Assembly (NCBI GenBank): GCA_049322515.1
Contig: JBMOQW010000017.1
Span: 13,647-77,646 of the forward strand
DNA: 64,000 nucleotides
Source of the DNA: Parasulfuritortus sp049322515
GTDB taxonomy: Bacteria > Pseudomonadota > Gammaproteobacteria > Burkholderiales > Thiobacillaceae
Reading direction: 5' to 3'
Each line of letters opens with the position of its first letter. Position 1 is the first letter of the stretch. The notes under the pieces are model-generated. The model saw only the letters and a program-made list of their open reading frames with translations. It was not told where the DNA came from and searched no databases. Below, in pieces: positions 51,326 through 58,980 of the stretch. The position numbers and the translations under genes are program-made.

Positions 51326-51918
51326 TGGGTTGGGCCGAGCTCGATCAACCCCTGCTTGGCGCACTCGCGAATGCGCTGACCGTGTTGGCCTACCTGCCCT
51401 ACATACGCTCGATCATCTACGGACACACGCGGCCGCATGTGTTCAGCTGGTTGATCTGGGGCCTCGCAACAGGGATCGCCTTCTTGGCCGTACGCCAGGC
51501 ACAGGGCGGCGCTGGCGCCTGGCCAATCGGCATTTCTTGCCTGGTCTCGATGCTCGTCGCCGGGCTGGCCTACTTCAAACGCGCCGACATCACGATCACG
51601 TCTACGGACTGGGGGCTGTTCTTCGCGGCCCTCGCAGCCATCCCGGTTTGGATGGCGGCGAAGGATCCGTTGTGGGCTGTCATGCTGATCACGCTCATCG
51701 AACTGCTGGGTTTTGGACCCACCATGCGCAAAACCTGGTTACGTCCTCATTCAGAGTCCATGGGTTTTCTGGTGATCGTGATCGTCCGCAACGCGCTGAT
51801 CATCACCGCACTTGGCCAACACACGGTGACTACGATGCTATTCCCGGCGGCCGCCGCGTTGGCTTGCCTGCTTCTCGTCGCGATCATGCTGATCCGGCGA
51901 CCTCACGTTTCGCCGTAA
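51325..51918 (+). CDS. PQ-loop-like integral membrane protein
   Basis: A 197-residue protein with six or seven transmembrane helices. The first two helices read GALANALTVLAYLPYIRSIIYGHTRPHVFSWLIWGLATG, with the Pro and Trp positions of SWEET/PQ-loop transporters; a second partial repeat (LLGFGPTMRKTW) follows. That suggests a small-solute or sugar carrier, but the assignment is tentative. The start overlaps the SnoaL gene stop. It is the last chromosomal gene before the island. Confidence 0.65.
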   Translation: MGWAELDQPLLGALANALTVLAYLPYIRSIIYGHTRPHVFSWLIWGLATGIAFLAVRQAQGGAGAWPIGISCLVSMLVAGLAYFKRADITITSTDWGLFFAALAAIPVWMAAKDPLWAVMLITLIELLGFGPTMRKTWLRPHSESMGFLVIVIVRNALIITALGQHTVTTMLFPAAAALACLLLVAIMLIRRPHVSP

Positions 51919-51953
51919 CCCTCTGGGAGCCGCCATTCGAGAGAAGGAATGCC

Positions 51954-51982
51954 AAAAAAACGGCTTCCATCGCTGGAAGCCG
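51954..51982 (-). terminator. tRNA terminator left of the island
   Basis: CGGCTTCCA, a 4-base loop, TGGAAGCCG, followed on the minus strand by a run of seven T. It lies 6 bp beyond the CCA end of the tRNA-Met fragment, so it is probably the original terminator of that tRNA gene. Confidence 0.8.
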
Positions 51983-51988
51983 CGCTGC

Positions 51989-52037
51989 TACTGGTGGGCC
52001 CGCAGGGGCTCGAACCCTGGACCAAAGGATTATGAGT
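51989..52037 (-). repeat. Left attachment site: 3' half of tRNA-Met(CAU)
   Basis: Minus strand: CTCATAA anticodon loop, T-stem/loop GGGTTCGAGCCC and acceptor strand GGGCCCACCA. It is identical over 49 bp to 63836-63884 and lacks the 5' half of a tRNA, so it is an att remnant of an integration event. Confidence 0.9.
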
Positions 52038-52117
52038 CTCCACAATACGTCAATTTGCATCAATTTTAATCAATACCGAAAAACACCATAAACCTAGTAT
52101 TCAAGCCACTTGTAGAC

Positions 52118-52259
52118 GGTCTTACAAATATCCTACGGTTGATCTACATTGATCAGTATTGATAGAATGGTCTTACAAAGGTCTTACATGGAACCGCTGT
52201 AAGACTTTTGAGGATCACCTGGGGTATCAAACACGGCAGGTCTTACACGGGGTCTTACA
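52118..52259. repeat. Integrase arm-type repeats, left end
   Basis: GGTCTTACA occurs as direct repeats at 52118, 52169, 52180, 52239 and 52251, with an inverted TGTAAGAC at 52198. The close pairs are spaced 11-12 bp, one helical turn. The last copy ends at the integrase ATG. Two more copies lie at the right end of the island. Confidence 0.8.
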
Positions 52260-53554
52260 TGGCTAGGGTCAGGCTTACAACGGGTCGAATTCGCGACTTC
52301 ACCACCAACAAGGGACAGGCGTTTTTGTGGGACATCGATGTCCCCGGCCTGGCTGTCCGGGCCACCCAATCCGGTGTACAGGCCTACATCTTCCAGACCC
52401 TGCTGAATGGGCGAGACATTCGGATGACCATCGGTGATGTTCGAGCTTGGCAACTGGACCGAGCCCGAGAAGAAGCGCGGCGCTTGCGCACGCTGATCGA
52501 CCAAGGCATTGACCCCCGCCTGGAGAAGCAGGACCGCATAGCAGAAGGCGAAGCCCGGCGCCAGGAAGCCGTCCAACAAGATGTAACCGTGGCCGAAGCC
52601 TGGGCCGCCTACATTGCGGCAAGGAAACACGCTTGGTCCGAACTGCACCACCGTGACCACTACCGCATGACCCACCAGGGCGGCGAGCCCTACAAGCGAG
52701 GCAAGGGCATCACCGAACCGGGTCCGCTGGCTTCGCTGATGTCGATCAAGCTGTCCGACCTGACACCGGCCATGGTCGAAGCCTGGTTGAAGGATCAGAC
52801 TGCCCACCGTCCGACCATGACCGCCCTCGCCTATCGCCTGCTGCGCGCCTTCATCCGTTGGGCGAATGAGCACGCCGACTACGCCAAGGTGACCAACCCC
52901 CTGGCGACTTCAGCCAAGGACGTGAAGAGTCACGTACCGAAGGCCAAGGCGAAGGAAGGCGATGTCCTGCAACGCGAGCAACTCCGGCCATGGTTCGAGT
53001 CAGTTCGCAAGATCGGCAACCCCGTTATCTCGGCCTATCTGCAAACCCTGCTTTTGACCGGCGCCCGGCGTGAAGAGCTGGCCGGCCTGACCTGGGAGGA
53101 TGTCGACTTCCAGTGGAAGAGCATCACCATCCACGACAAGGTGGAAGGCGAGCGGACTATCCCCATGACGCCCTATGTCGCCGCGCTGCTGGCACCTCTG
53201 CCACGGCGGAATGGTTGGGTGTTCAGTAGCCCCACGGCGGCCTCTGGACGGCTCCAGGAGCCCCGCATCCAGCACGTAAAGGCACTGGAAGCCGCCGGCC
53301 TGCCCCATGTCTCCCTGCATGGCCTGCGCCGGTCCTTCGGCACCCTGGCCGAGTGGGTCGAATGCCCGGTGGGCGTGGTCGCCCAGATTCAAGGCCACAA
53401 GCCTTCAGCCATTGCCGAGAAGCACTACCGGCGCCGGCCGCTGGACCTGTTGCGGATGTGGCACGTTCGGATTGAAGCGTGGATTCTGGAACAGGCCGGC
53501 GTCGCTCAGCCGGCCGATGAGGAGCAGGGGCTCCGGCTGGTGAAGCGGGGATGA
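52259..53554 (+). CDS. Tyrosine-type site-specific integrase
   Basis: A 431-residue P4-type integrase. The N-terminal DUF4102 arm-binding domain (LTTGRIRDFTTNKGQAFLWDIDVPGLAVRAT) is followed by a core-binding SAM-like domain and the catalytic domain with the Arg in TGARREELAGLTW, the HGLRRSF (H-x-x-R) motif, the GH of IQGHKPSAI and the nucleophile Tyr in EKHYRRRPL. The ATG at 52259 is preferred over 52208 because it lies right behind the arm-site array. It should recombine the tRNA-Met attachment sites that bound the island. Confidence 0.94.
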   Translation: MARVRLTTGRIRDFTTNKGQAFLWDIDVPGLAVRATQSGVQAYIFQTLLNGRDIRMTIGDVRAWQLDRAREEARRLRTLIDQGIDPRLEKQDRIAEGEARRQEAVQQDVTVAEAWAAYIAARKHAWSELHHRDHYRMTHQGGEPYKRGKGITEPGPLASLMSIKLSDLTPAMVEAWLKDQTAHRPTMTALAYRLLRAFIRWANEHADYAKVTNPLATSAKDVKSHVPKAKAKEGDVLQREQLRPWFESVRKIGNPVISAYLQTLLLTGARREELAGLTWEDVDFQWKSITIHDKVEGERTIPMTPYVAALLAPLPRRNGWVFSSPTAASGRLQEPRIQHVKALEAAGLPHVSLHGLRRSFGTLAEWVECPVGVVAQIQGHKPSAIAEKHYRRRPLDLLRMWHVRIEAWILEQAGVAQPADEEQGLRLVKRG

Positions 53555-53590
53555 TTGAAACCAAATGGTTTCGATGTGTATCATACACAT
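53555..53590 (+). promoter_or_regulatory. hicA promoter with two palindromes; leaderless start likely
   Basis: TTGAAA (53555-53560), an 18-bp spacer and TATCAT (53579-53584) form a sigma-70 promoter whose start point falls at about 53591, the A of the hicA ATG. GAAACCAAATGGTTTC (53557-53572) overlaps the -35, and ATGTGTATCATACACAT (53574-53590) covers the -10. There is no ribosome site. Confidence 0.65.
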
Positions 53591-53773
53591 ATGAGAAGCG
53601 CGGACCTGATAGACGAACTGAAACGAGCAGGTTGGCAGCTCGACCGAGTACGCGGTTCGCATCATGTATTTGTGCACCCTGCAAATCCTGGCATTGTCGT
53701 CGTCCCTCATCCCAAGAAAGACTTGGGGGTCGGTTTGGTCAAGGCCATACGGAAGCAAGCAGGAATCGGATAA
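53591..53773 (+). CDS. hicA: HicA toxin, mRNA interferase
   Basis: A 60-residue toxin with the double-stranded-RNA-binding-like HicA fold: LIDELKRAGWQLDRVRGSHHVFVHP contains the conserved Gly-Ser-His catalytic motif, followed by VVVPHPKKDLGVGLVKAIRKQAGI. HicA cleaves mRNA and tmRNA when free of HicB. The start at 53591 is set by homology and by the promoter geometry. It is 11 bp upstream of hicB and directly follows the integrase gene. Confidence 0.93.
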   Translation: MRSADLIDELKRAGWQLDRVRGSHHVFVHPANPGIVVVPHPKKDLGVGLVKAIRKQAGIG

Positions 53774-53784
53774 AAGGAGTCAAC

Positions 53785-54177
53785 ATGTATTACCCCGTTG
53801 CCATCGAACCGGGAACAGATGCGGAAGCCTTCGGCGTCATCGTCCCTGACCTGCCTGGTTGTTTCTCGGCAGGGGATACGATGGACGAAGCCTTGATCAA
53901 CGCTGAAGAGGCAATATCCGCCTGGGTAGAAGCCGCGCTAGACGCTGGTCAAGCCATCCCAAGCCCCTCCACTATCGACATCTTGCGCAAGGCCCGCAAA
54001 GCTCCAAAAGGCTGGGTATGGGCCTTGGTTAAGATCGACCCCGCCGCGATTGATGACACACTGGAGCGGGTGAACATCAGCCTACCACGGCGCATCCTGC
54101 GTCGACTCGATTCACGCGCAAAAGATGCAGGTGAAACCCGCTCTGGATACATCGCAAGGATGGCTTTGGAACACTGA
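53785..54177 (+). CDS. hicB: HicB antitoxin with ribbon-helix-helix domain
   Basis: A 130-residue antitoxin. The N-terminal HicB fold (YPVAIEPGTDAEAFGVIVPDLPGCFSAGDTMDEALINAEEAI) blocks HicA; the C-terminal 45 residues (VNISLPRRILRRLDSRAKDAGETRSGYIARMALE) form a ribbon-helix-helix DNA-binding domain that represses the operon. A strong AAAAGGAG ribosome site precedes it, in contrast with hicA. Two identical palindromes flank hicAB and are likely operators. Confidence 0.93.
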   Translation: MYYPVAIEPGTDAEAFGVIVPDLPGCFSAGDTMDEALINAEEAISAWVEAALDAGQAIPSPSTIDILRKARKAPKGWVWALVKIDPAAIDDTLERVNISLPRRILRRLDSRAKDAGETRSGYIARMALEH

Positions 54178-54191
54178 AAAAACCAATGCGG

Positions 54192-54209
54192 TTGAAACCA
54201 AATGGTTTC
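54192..54209. promoter_or_regulatory. Second copy of the hicAB-flanking palindrome
   Basis: TTGAAACCAAATGGTTTC is identical over 18 bp to 53555-53572. It lies 15 bp after hicB, with no well-spaced -10 behind it. It may be a second operator allowing DNA looping, or a promoter for the structured region downstream. Confidence 0.6.
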
Positions 54210-54526
54210 ATAAGCCATTGAATATAGATCAATAGTTGATTTGTGTTGAAGACTGGGTTACGCTTCATCCACGTTTCCGGGTATCGAAAACCCCGCTTCC
54301 GCTGGTGACGGGCGACACCGTTATGGCCGGACCCGCTTGAGGCCCAAAAGCGAGCGTGAATCACGCGGAAGCGTGATCTTTCTGGCAGGGGGAGAGCCCT
54401 GCTAGCCGGTAATGACCTTCCCGGCTTCGGAATTGCCCACGACACAAGGCACGAAAGGGCTTTGACGATTCGTCAGAGCTTCGTGTCTTCACGTCCGCGA
54501 ACTCTGACATAGCGCGGAGTTCGACC
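54210..54526 (+). other. Structured non-coding region before the AlpA-like gene
   Basis: No open frame of note in 317 bp. Several strong stems can form: CGTGATT-type repeats near 54355-54380 (GTGAATCACGCGGAAGCGTGAT), and a long one near 54450-54485 in which CACGAA pairs with TTCGTG and the inner CTTTGACGA with TTCGTCAGAG. Could be a leader, a small RNA, or a replication-control element of the island. Confidence 0.45.
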
Positions 54527-54706
54527 ATGGCGACCCAATCTTACTTAACGACCAAAGAAGCCGCTGCCCGGCTGCTGGTCAAACCCCAAACGCTCCTGGC
54601 CTCGCTGGTCCGTCGAGGCCACTACGCCGGCATCTTCCCCAAGAAATTGCCGAGCAAGCGCCTGGCCTGGCCAGTCGCCGACATCGACCGCCTGATCCCC
54701 CGATAA
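54527..54706 (+). CDS. AlpA/excisionase-type helix-turn-helix protein, 59 aa
   Basis: A small DNA-binding protein starting MATQSYLTTKEAAARLLVK, the MerR-like helix-turn-helix typical of AlpA and excisionases, followed by PQTLLASLVRRGHY and LAWPVADIDRLIPR, which is the normal end. GGAG precedes the ATG at 54527. Such proteins regulate integrase expression or direct excision. It is followed directly by a terminator. Confidence 0.85.
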   Translation: MATQSYLTTKEAAARLLVKPQTLLASLVRRGHYAGIFPKKLPSKRLAWPVADIDRLIPR

Positions 54707-54710
54707 AGCA

Positions 54711-54740
54711 AAACCCCGACTTCAACGAAGTACGGGGTTT
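54711..54740 (+). terminator. Terminator after the AlpA-like gene
   Basis: AAACCCCGACTTC, an AAC loop and GAAGTACGGGGTTT form a stem with one bulge, 5 bp after the AlpA-like stop; the distal arm ends in TTT. Confidence 0.7.
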
Positions 54741-54804
54741 GCAGGAACAGCGACCGTTCTTAGCAATATCTCCTTTGTTGAGCCGGGTCAACCAGGAGTT
54801 GGCC

Positions 54805-55095
54805 ATGCTGTATTGTGAATCAAACCACGCCGAGCGGACGGCTGTCCTTTGGGACATCCTAGCCGAACAACCCGGCAATTCAGCCCGCAATCAACGCGCC
54901 AGGATCCTGGCCGCATTGCACGCCAATGGTTTTTTGACATCACTGGAATGTTCACGATGCCTCGGAATCGTCCACCCACCTAAACGCGTCCACGAGCTGC
55001 GCCAGATGGGCATCAGGATCGCCACCCAGTGGTCCCATGAGCCCAGCGAAACCGGCGAGCTGCATCGGGTTGGACTGTATGTCAGAGGGCGGTGA
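54805..55095 (+). CDS. Helix-turn-helix domain protein, 96 aa
   Basis: A 96-residue protein with a winged-helix-like N-terminal region (NSARNQRARILAALHANGFLTSLECSRCLGIVHPPKRVHELRQMGIRI), as found in small helix-turn-helix proteins encoded next to replication genes on integrated elements. CAGGAG precedes the ATG at 54805. Its stop overlaps the GTG/ATG start region of the primase-helicase gene, so it is probably coupled to it. Likely a regulator of replication. Confidence 0.72.
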   Translation: MLYCESNHAERTAVLWDILAEQPGNSARNQRARILAALHANGFLTSLECSRCLGIVHPPKRVHELRQMGIRIATQWSHEPSETGELHRVGLYVRGR

Positions 55096-55097
55096 CT

Positions 55098-57140
55098 ATG
55101 TCCATTGAAAACGCGTTTGCAAACTATGGGGCCGCCCTGATCCAGGCCGGCTACCGAATCCTTCCCACGATTGGGAAAAAGCCTTGCTACGACGGCTGGC
55201 AAAACTCGAACATTGATCAACCCCAGTTCGAGCAGCTGAAGGCCAACGGGGCCGCGACAGCGAACCTGGGTGTCGTCTGCGGCGTCGGCGAGGTGCCGAT
55301 CCATCTCGTGGACATCGACAGCGAAGACCCGGACGTCGTCCGGCAGCTGCGGATCTATGCCGACGAGAACCTGGGCCTGGGCATCGAACGGGTTGGCAAG
55401 GCCCCCAAGCTGGGCCTGATCTTCAGGGGTTCTGGTTTCCGCAAGGTGACCTCGAAGTCCTTCATCGACCAGCAGGGCCGCCGGCACCGGCTGGAGGTTC
55501 TGGGCCATGGCCAGCAGTTCGTCCTGGCCGGCATCCACCCGGACACAGGGCGACCCTACGAGCATGGCGACTTCCTCGAACGAAAGTTGTGGGAAATCTC
55601 GCCTAAGGAACTGCCCGAGCTGACCACCGACGGGGCCCTGGCCATCGTCACCGAGTTCGAGCGGCTGGCCCGGGCCAAGGTCGAGGCCGGTGAGTGGACA
55701 CCGGAGGCGGGTGCCGGCCGGGCCGCCCGGGCGCCGGCGGTCGTGAACCCCGACGACGTCTTCATCCCAGACCCGCCGGTCCAGGACCTGAGCCCGGCCC
55801 AGATCGAGGAGGTTTGTTCTCACTGGGATGTGGAGACATATGACGGCATCACAACCTTGGGGATGGCCCTCCATCATCAGTTCGATGGCGCCGACGAGGG
55901 CCTGATCCTGTGGGACAAGCTGGGCTCGAAGGCCCTGAAGTATGCGGGCTTCGACTGGTATCAGGAGAAGTGGACCTCGTTTGGGCAGGACGCCAACCGG
56001 CGCGAGATCACCCTCCGGACGCTGATCGCCCACGCCAATTCGGTGCGGCCGCCGGCCCAGGCCCGGGCTACCCCCACGGCAAGCAAGTTCAACACTGCCG
56101 AAAGGATCCTGCTTACCCCGCTGACTTCGGTCAAGCCGGCGGCCGTCGACTGGATTTGGCCGGGCTGGCTGGCCAAGGGGATGTTGCACATCCTCGCCGG
56201 CGCACCCGGCACCGGGAAAACAAACTGCGCCTTGGCCCTCGCGGCCACGAAGAGCAAAGGCGGGACATTGCCCGACGGTAGTAGAGTTGCTGCCGGTCGC
56301 GTTGCGATTTGGTCCGGCGAAGACGACCTCGCGCATGTGATCGTACCCCGCTTGATCACCTATGACGCAAACCTGAACAACATCGTCTCCCTGGCCGGCG
56401 CAACCAACTCTGACGGAAGTCGCCGGCCATTCGATCCTGCAACGGATATGCCGCTCTTGGCGGAAACCCTCCGGGACAGTGGCGGCCTCGACCTGCTGGT
56501 CATCGACCCAATCGTTTCGGCGGTTGCAGGCGACTCTCACAAAAACGCCGAGGTTCGTCGTAGCCTGCAACCACTCGTCGACCTTGGTCAGGAATTCGGC
56601 ACGGCGATTCTAGGCATCACGCACTATACGAAATCGACTGCCGGCCGTGACCCCGTAGAACGAGTCACCGGCTCGATCGCCTTCGGTGCCCTGGCACGGA
56701 TCGTTCTGGCGACTGCCAAGCTGCCCGACGACCAAGGCGGCGGCCGAATCTTCGCCCGTGCCAAGAGCAACATCGGCCCCGACGGCGGTGGGTTTGGCTA
56801 CCACTTGGACGTCGTTCAGGTCGCCGACGGCATCGAGACGACTATGGTCCGCTGGGGCGATCCCCTGACTGGTACAGCTCGCGATCTGCTGGCGGCGGCA
56901 GAACAAGCTCCCGACCAAGGTCAAGGCCACCGTGGCGATGCCATTCAAGCCTGCCAGGCTTTCCTCGCCAACCTGTTGGCCGATGGGCCCAAGTTGGCCA
57001 TCGAAATCAAGGCCGCTGCCGAAGCGGAATGCTTCAGTGACGCGACCCTGCGCCGTGCGAAAGCCGCGCTCGGGGTCGAATCGGCCAGGAAGGGGAACCA
57101 GTGGTATTGGCAGCTTTGGGCGGCAAAGGTCGCGCCATGA
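55098..57140 (+). CDS. Primase-polymerase / RepA-like helicase
   Basis: A 680-residue replication protein. N-terminal bifunctional primase-polymerase domain (about 5-180): GYRILPTIGKKPCYDGW, the catalytic VDIDSEDP, and RLEVLGHGQQFVLAGIHPDTGRPY. The middle is a linker with a helical domain. From about residue 345 a RecA-like AAA_25 helicase of the RSF1010 RepA type follows: Walker A AGAPGTGKTNCAL, Walker B LDLLVIDPIV, ILGITHYTKS. The C-terminus is a small winged-helix. It should initiate or support replication of the element; an iteron-like array begins immediately downstream. Confidence 0.88.
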   Translation: MSIENAFANYGAALIQAGYRILPTIGKKPCYDGWQNSNIDQPQFEQLKANGAATANLGVVCGVGEVPIHLVDIDSEDPDVVRQLRIYADENLGLGIERVGKAPKLGLIFRGSGFRKVTSKSFIDQQGRRHRLEVLGHGQQFVLAGIHPDTGRPYEHGDFLERKLWEISPKELPELTTDGALAIVTEFERLARAKVEAGEWTPEAGAGRAARAPAVVNPDDVFIPDPPVQDLSPAQIEEVCSHWDVETYDGITTLGMALHHQFDGADEGLILWDKLGSKALKYAGFDWYQEKWTSFGQDANRREITLRTLIAHANSVRPPAQARATPTASKFNTAERILLTPLTSVKPAAVDWIWPGWLAKGMLHILAGAPGTGKTNCALALAATKSKGGTLPDGSRVAAGRVAIWSGEDDLAHVIVPRLITYDANLNNIVSLAGATNSDGSRRPFDPATDMPLLAETLRDSGGLDLLVIDPIVSAVAGDSHKNAEVRRSLQPLVDLGQEFGTAILGITHYTKSTAGRDPVERVTGSIAFGALARIVLATAKLPDDQGGGRIFARAKSNIGPDGGGFGYHLDVVQVADGIETTMVRWGDPLTGTARDLLAAAEQAPDQGQGHRGDAIQACQAFLANLLADGPKLAIEIKAAAEAECFSDATLRRAKAALGVESARKGNQWYWQLWAAKVAP

Positions 57141-57408
57141 TGCTCAAGTCGACCCTCCAAGGTGTTCACACTTTGAGCATGAGCATCTTAGCACCTTACT
57201 ATTTTAGTCAACCTTTAAGGTGCTCATCCCAGACCAAGATGCTCAACCATGAGCATCTTGATTCTAACCAGTATTGGTGCGGGTTACAGCCAAGGTGCTC
57301 ATTTTCCAATCTTGTTGGGCACCTTGGACAACAAGCCCAAAAAATGGCCGACAACCCAACATGGTCGGGCCCCTCCTCAACGCGATTTCACTCGCGAATG
57401 AGCACCTT
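57137..57408. other. Iteron array, putative replication origin of the island
   Basis: The 10-mer AAGRTGCTCA occurs exactly at 57217, 57236 and 57292 on the plus strand, and at 57180, 57250 and 57399 on the minus strand (TGAGCAYCTT). One-mismatch copies are at 57137, 57159, 57188 and 57316. Copies at 57236 and 57250 form a 10-bp inverted repeat around ACCA. The region is more AT-rich than the flanks and follows the primase-helicase gene, the layout of theta or P4-type origins. Confidence 0.7.
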
Positions 57409-57556
57409 GGAATCTCGCAAATTTCCCAAGATTCCAAAAAAGGGTCTGCGGACACCCGACCATCGCGGCCAACAATCTGCACAAAACATCAAGTTCCTGG
57501 AGCTTGCTTCGACCAAAAACCGACCAACCCCCTCAACTGCGACCAAGGAGGTTGAC

Positions 57557-58105
57557 TTGAAGCTGAATCCTTACGCCGCCTTCGTGAAATGTGTTCATCC
57601 GAAGCCGACCGAGATCGTCATCTTTGACGACCCCAACCTGGAAGAGCTGGGCCTCGCCCTGTGCTGGTCCGACAAGTGGTGGCGCCCTCGCCACGATGGA
57701 CGTATCGAACGGCTGGGTGGCCCTCCTCCGGAGGAATGGGTCACCGAACGACTGGCCTCCCGCGCCGAGCTGCCCGCTGCCCTGCGACGGCTGGACTACC
57801 CGCCATTCGATGAGGCCAGGCTGCCCCCCGCTGGCCAGGCCACGCACATCGCCGGTCCATTCGCGGGCAGGCCTGCCCGTTGGTACGTCCTCCGCCTCGA
57901 TGGTGAGGTATTGCCGGCCTATCGGACCGTTCGGAATTTGGTCTACGCCATCGATGGCGGCGACCACGTGAAGTTGTTGGCGCCGGCCATGTATCAACTC
58001 GTGCGTGTCGCCGACCGCGAAGCGCTAGAGCGCTTCGTCACCCTGCCGTCCCTTGCCCCAAACCCCACCCCTGCCAGCACCACCGACGACTTTTTCGACT
58101 ACTGA
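57557..58105 (+). CDS. Hypothetical protein, 182 aa
   Basis: The start is taken as TTG at 57557 because AAGGAGG lies five bases upstream and coding character begins there; the frame upstream runs through the iteron region. The protein has LGLALCWSDKWWRPRHDG and a second Trp/Arg segment, GRPARWYVLRLDGEVLPAYRTVRN, and ends with an acidic DDFFDY tail. Not recognised. It lies between the putative origin and the two small genes, so a replication or partition role is possible. Confidence 0.6.
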   Translation: MKLNPYAAFVKCVHPKPTEIVIFDDPNLEELGLALCWSDKWWRPRHDGRIERLGGPPPEEWVTERLASRAELPAALRRLDYPPFDEARLPPAGQATHIAGPFAGRPARWYVLRLDGEVLPAYRTVRNLVYAIDGGDHVKLLAPAMYQLVRVADREALERFVTLPSLAPNPTPASTTDDFFDY

Positions 58106-58117
58106 AGGAGAACACCC

Positions 58118-58564
58118 ATGACCGACATCACCCCTGAAACCGTGGCCGCTGAGCGCGAGGCGCCCAAGGCCGCGAAGCGTGCCAAGGCCCAAGAACTGGC
58201 CGGCCTGCGCGCCAACCTGCGCGAAGCCGAGCAGGCCCTCCGCGCCGTGGAGACTATGCCGGCCGAAAGCAACGAGCTTTTGGCCACCCTACTGGCTGAA
58301 GTCGAGACGAACGCGACCCGCTACGCCCACAAAATGCGCGGCGAAGCCGCGCGCCCCCGCCACCGAATGACCTTGGCCGACCTGCGCCTGGAGAGTGCAG
58401 ACGCTCAGTGCTATTTCGGCGGCGCCCGGTTACGTGAAGGCCTGCGCCGACTGTTCCCGTCGTCGAATGGAGGCATCACCGACGCCGAGCGCGCCGGCCG
58501 TCGCCGCCAGCTCCAAGCGGAAATCAACCGCTTGACCGTCGAAATCGCCCGTCGTGGAGGCTGA
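58118..58564 (+). CDS. Small helical protein, 148 aa
   Basis: A charged, Ala/Glu/Arg-rich protein with a predicted coiled coil at about residues 10-70 (AEREAPKAAKRAKAQELAGLRANLREAEQALRAVE) and a second helical part at the end. AAGGAG precedes the ATG. It is followed by another small gene 2 bp away. No family recognised. Part of it is overlapped antisense by the tail of the giant minus-strand frame, which is probably meaningless there. Confidence 0.6.
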   Translation: MTDITPETVAAEREAPKAAKRAKAQELAGLRANLREAEQALRAVETMPAESNELLATLLAEVETNATRYAHKMRGEAARPRHRMTLADLRLESADAQCYFGGARLREGLRRLFPSSNGGITDAERAGRRRQLQAEINRLTVEIARRGG

Positions 58565-58566
58565 CC

Positions 58567-58980
58567 ATGCTCCCGATCAAACCAACCTCCCCAAGCCAGA
58601 CCAAGCGAACCTTGGCCGAGCGCATCGAAGCCGCCCGCCTGGCCGTGGCCAAGGGCGCCACGCACGCCGACACCCTGGCCCTCGCCCGACGCCGCAAGCC
58701 GGGCGACGATGACCCCGCCTGGCAGGAGTTCCAGAACCGACCGAAGGCCCCGGCGCCCGCCCAAACCCCTGTCGGCGAACTGACCGAGCAGAGTGCCCCT
58801 GAGCCCATGGTTGGCCGCCACCCACCAGAGGAAGTCTTCCAGCTCCCCCTGGAGGGGCTGGCCCAGCCGCTCAATGAAACCGCCGCTCATGTCGGCGTCA
58901 TAGGCCCCGTCGACAATCTTCAGCTTGCCGTAATTCAGGAAAGCCTCGAGTGCGCCCGGGGCGCCCTTGGACAAGCGTGA
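58567..58980 (+). CDS. Small protein, probably 3'-truncated by a deletion junction
   Basis: The first 75 or so residues (MLPIKPTSPSQTKRTLAERIEAARLAVAKGATHAD...) look like a genuine helical protein cotranscribed with the gene at 58118. From about residue 80 the frame becomes the exact antisense of the conserved end of the polyvalent-protein remnant, so the natural C-terminus appears lost at a junction near 58.81 kb. The stop at 58980 is therefore fortuitous. Confidence 0.5.
   Translation: MLPIKPTSPSQTKRTLAERIEAARLAVAKGATHADTLALARRRKPGDDDPAWQEFQNRPKAPAPAQTPVGELTEQSAPEPMVGRHPPEEVFQLPLEGLAQPLNETAAHVGVIGPVDNLQLAVIQESLECARGALGQA

Noticed and set aside
51243..52091. 282-codon frame ending in GPAGARTLDQRIMSL
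   Set aside because: The end is the translated antisense of the tRNA-Met fragment, and the same peptide appears at 63717-63908. It is a shadow of the SnoaL and membrane-protein genes.
53984..54218. Minus-strand frame opposite hicB
   Set aside because: Antisense of a well-supported antitoxin gene; no ribosome site or motif.
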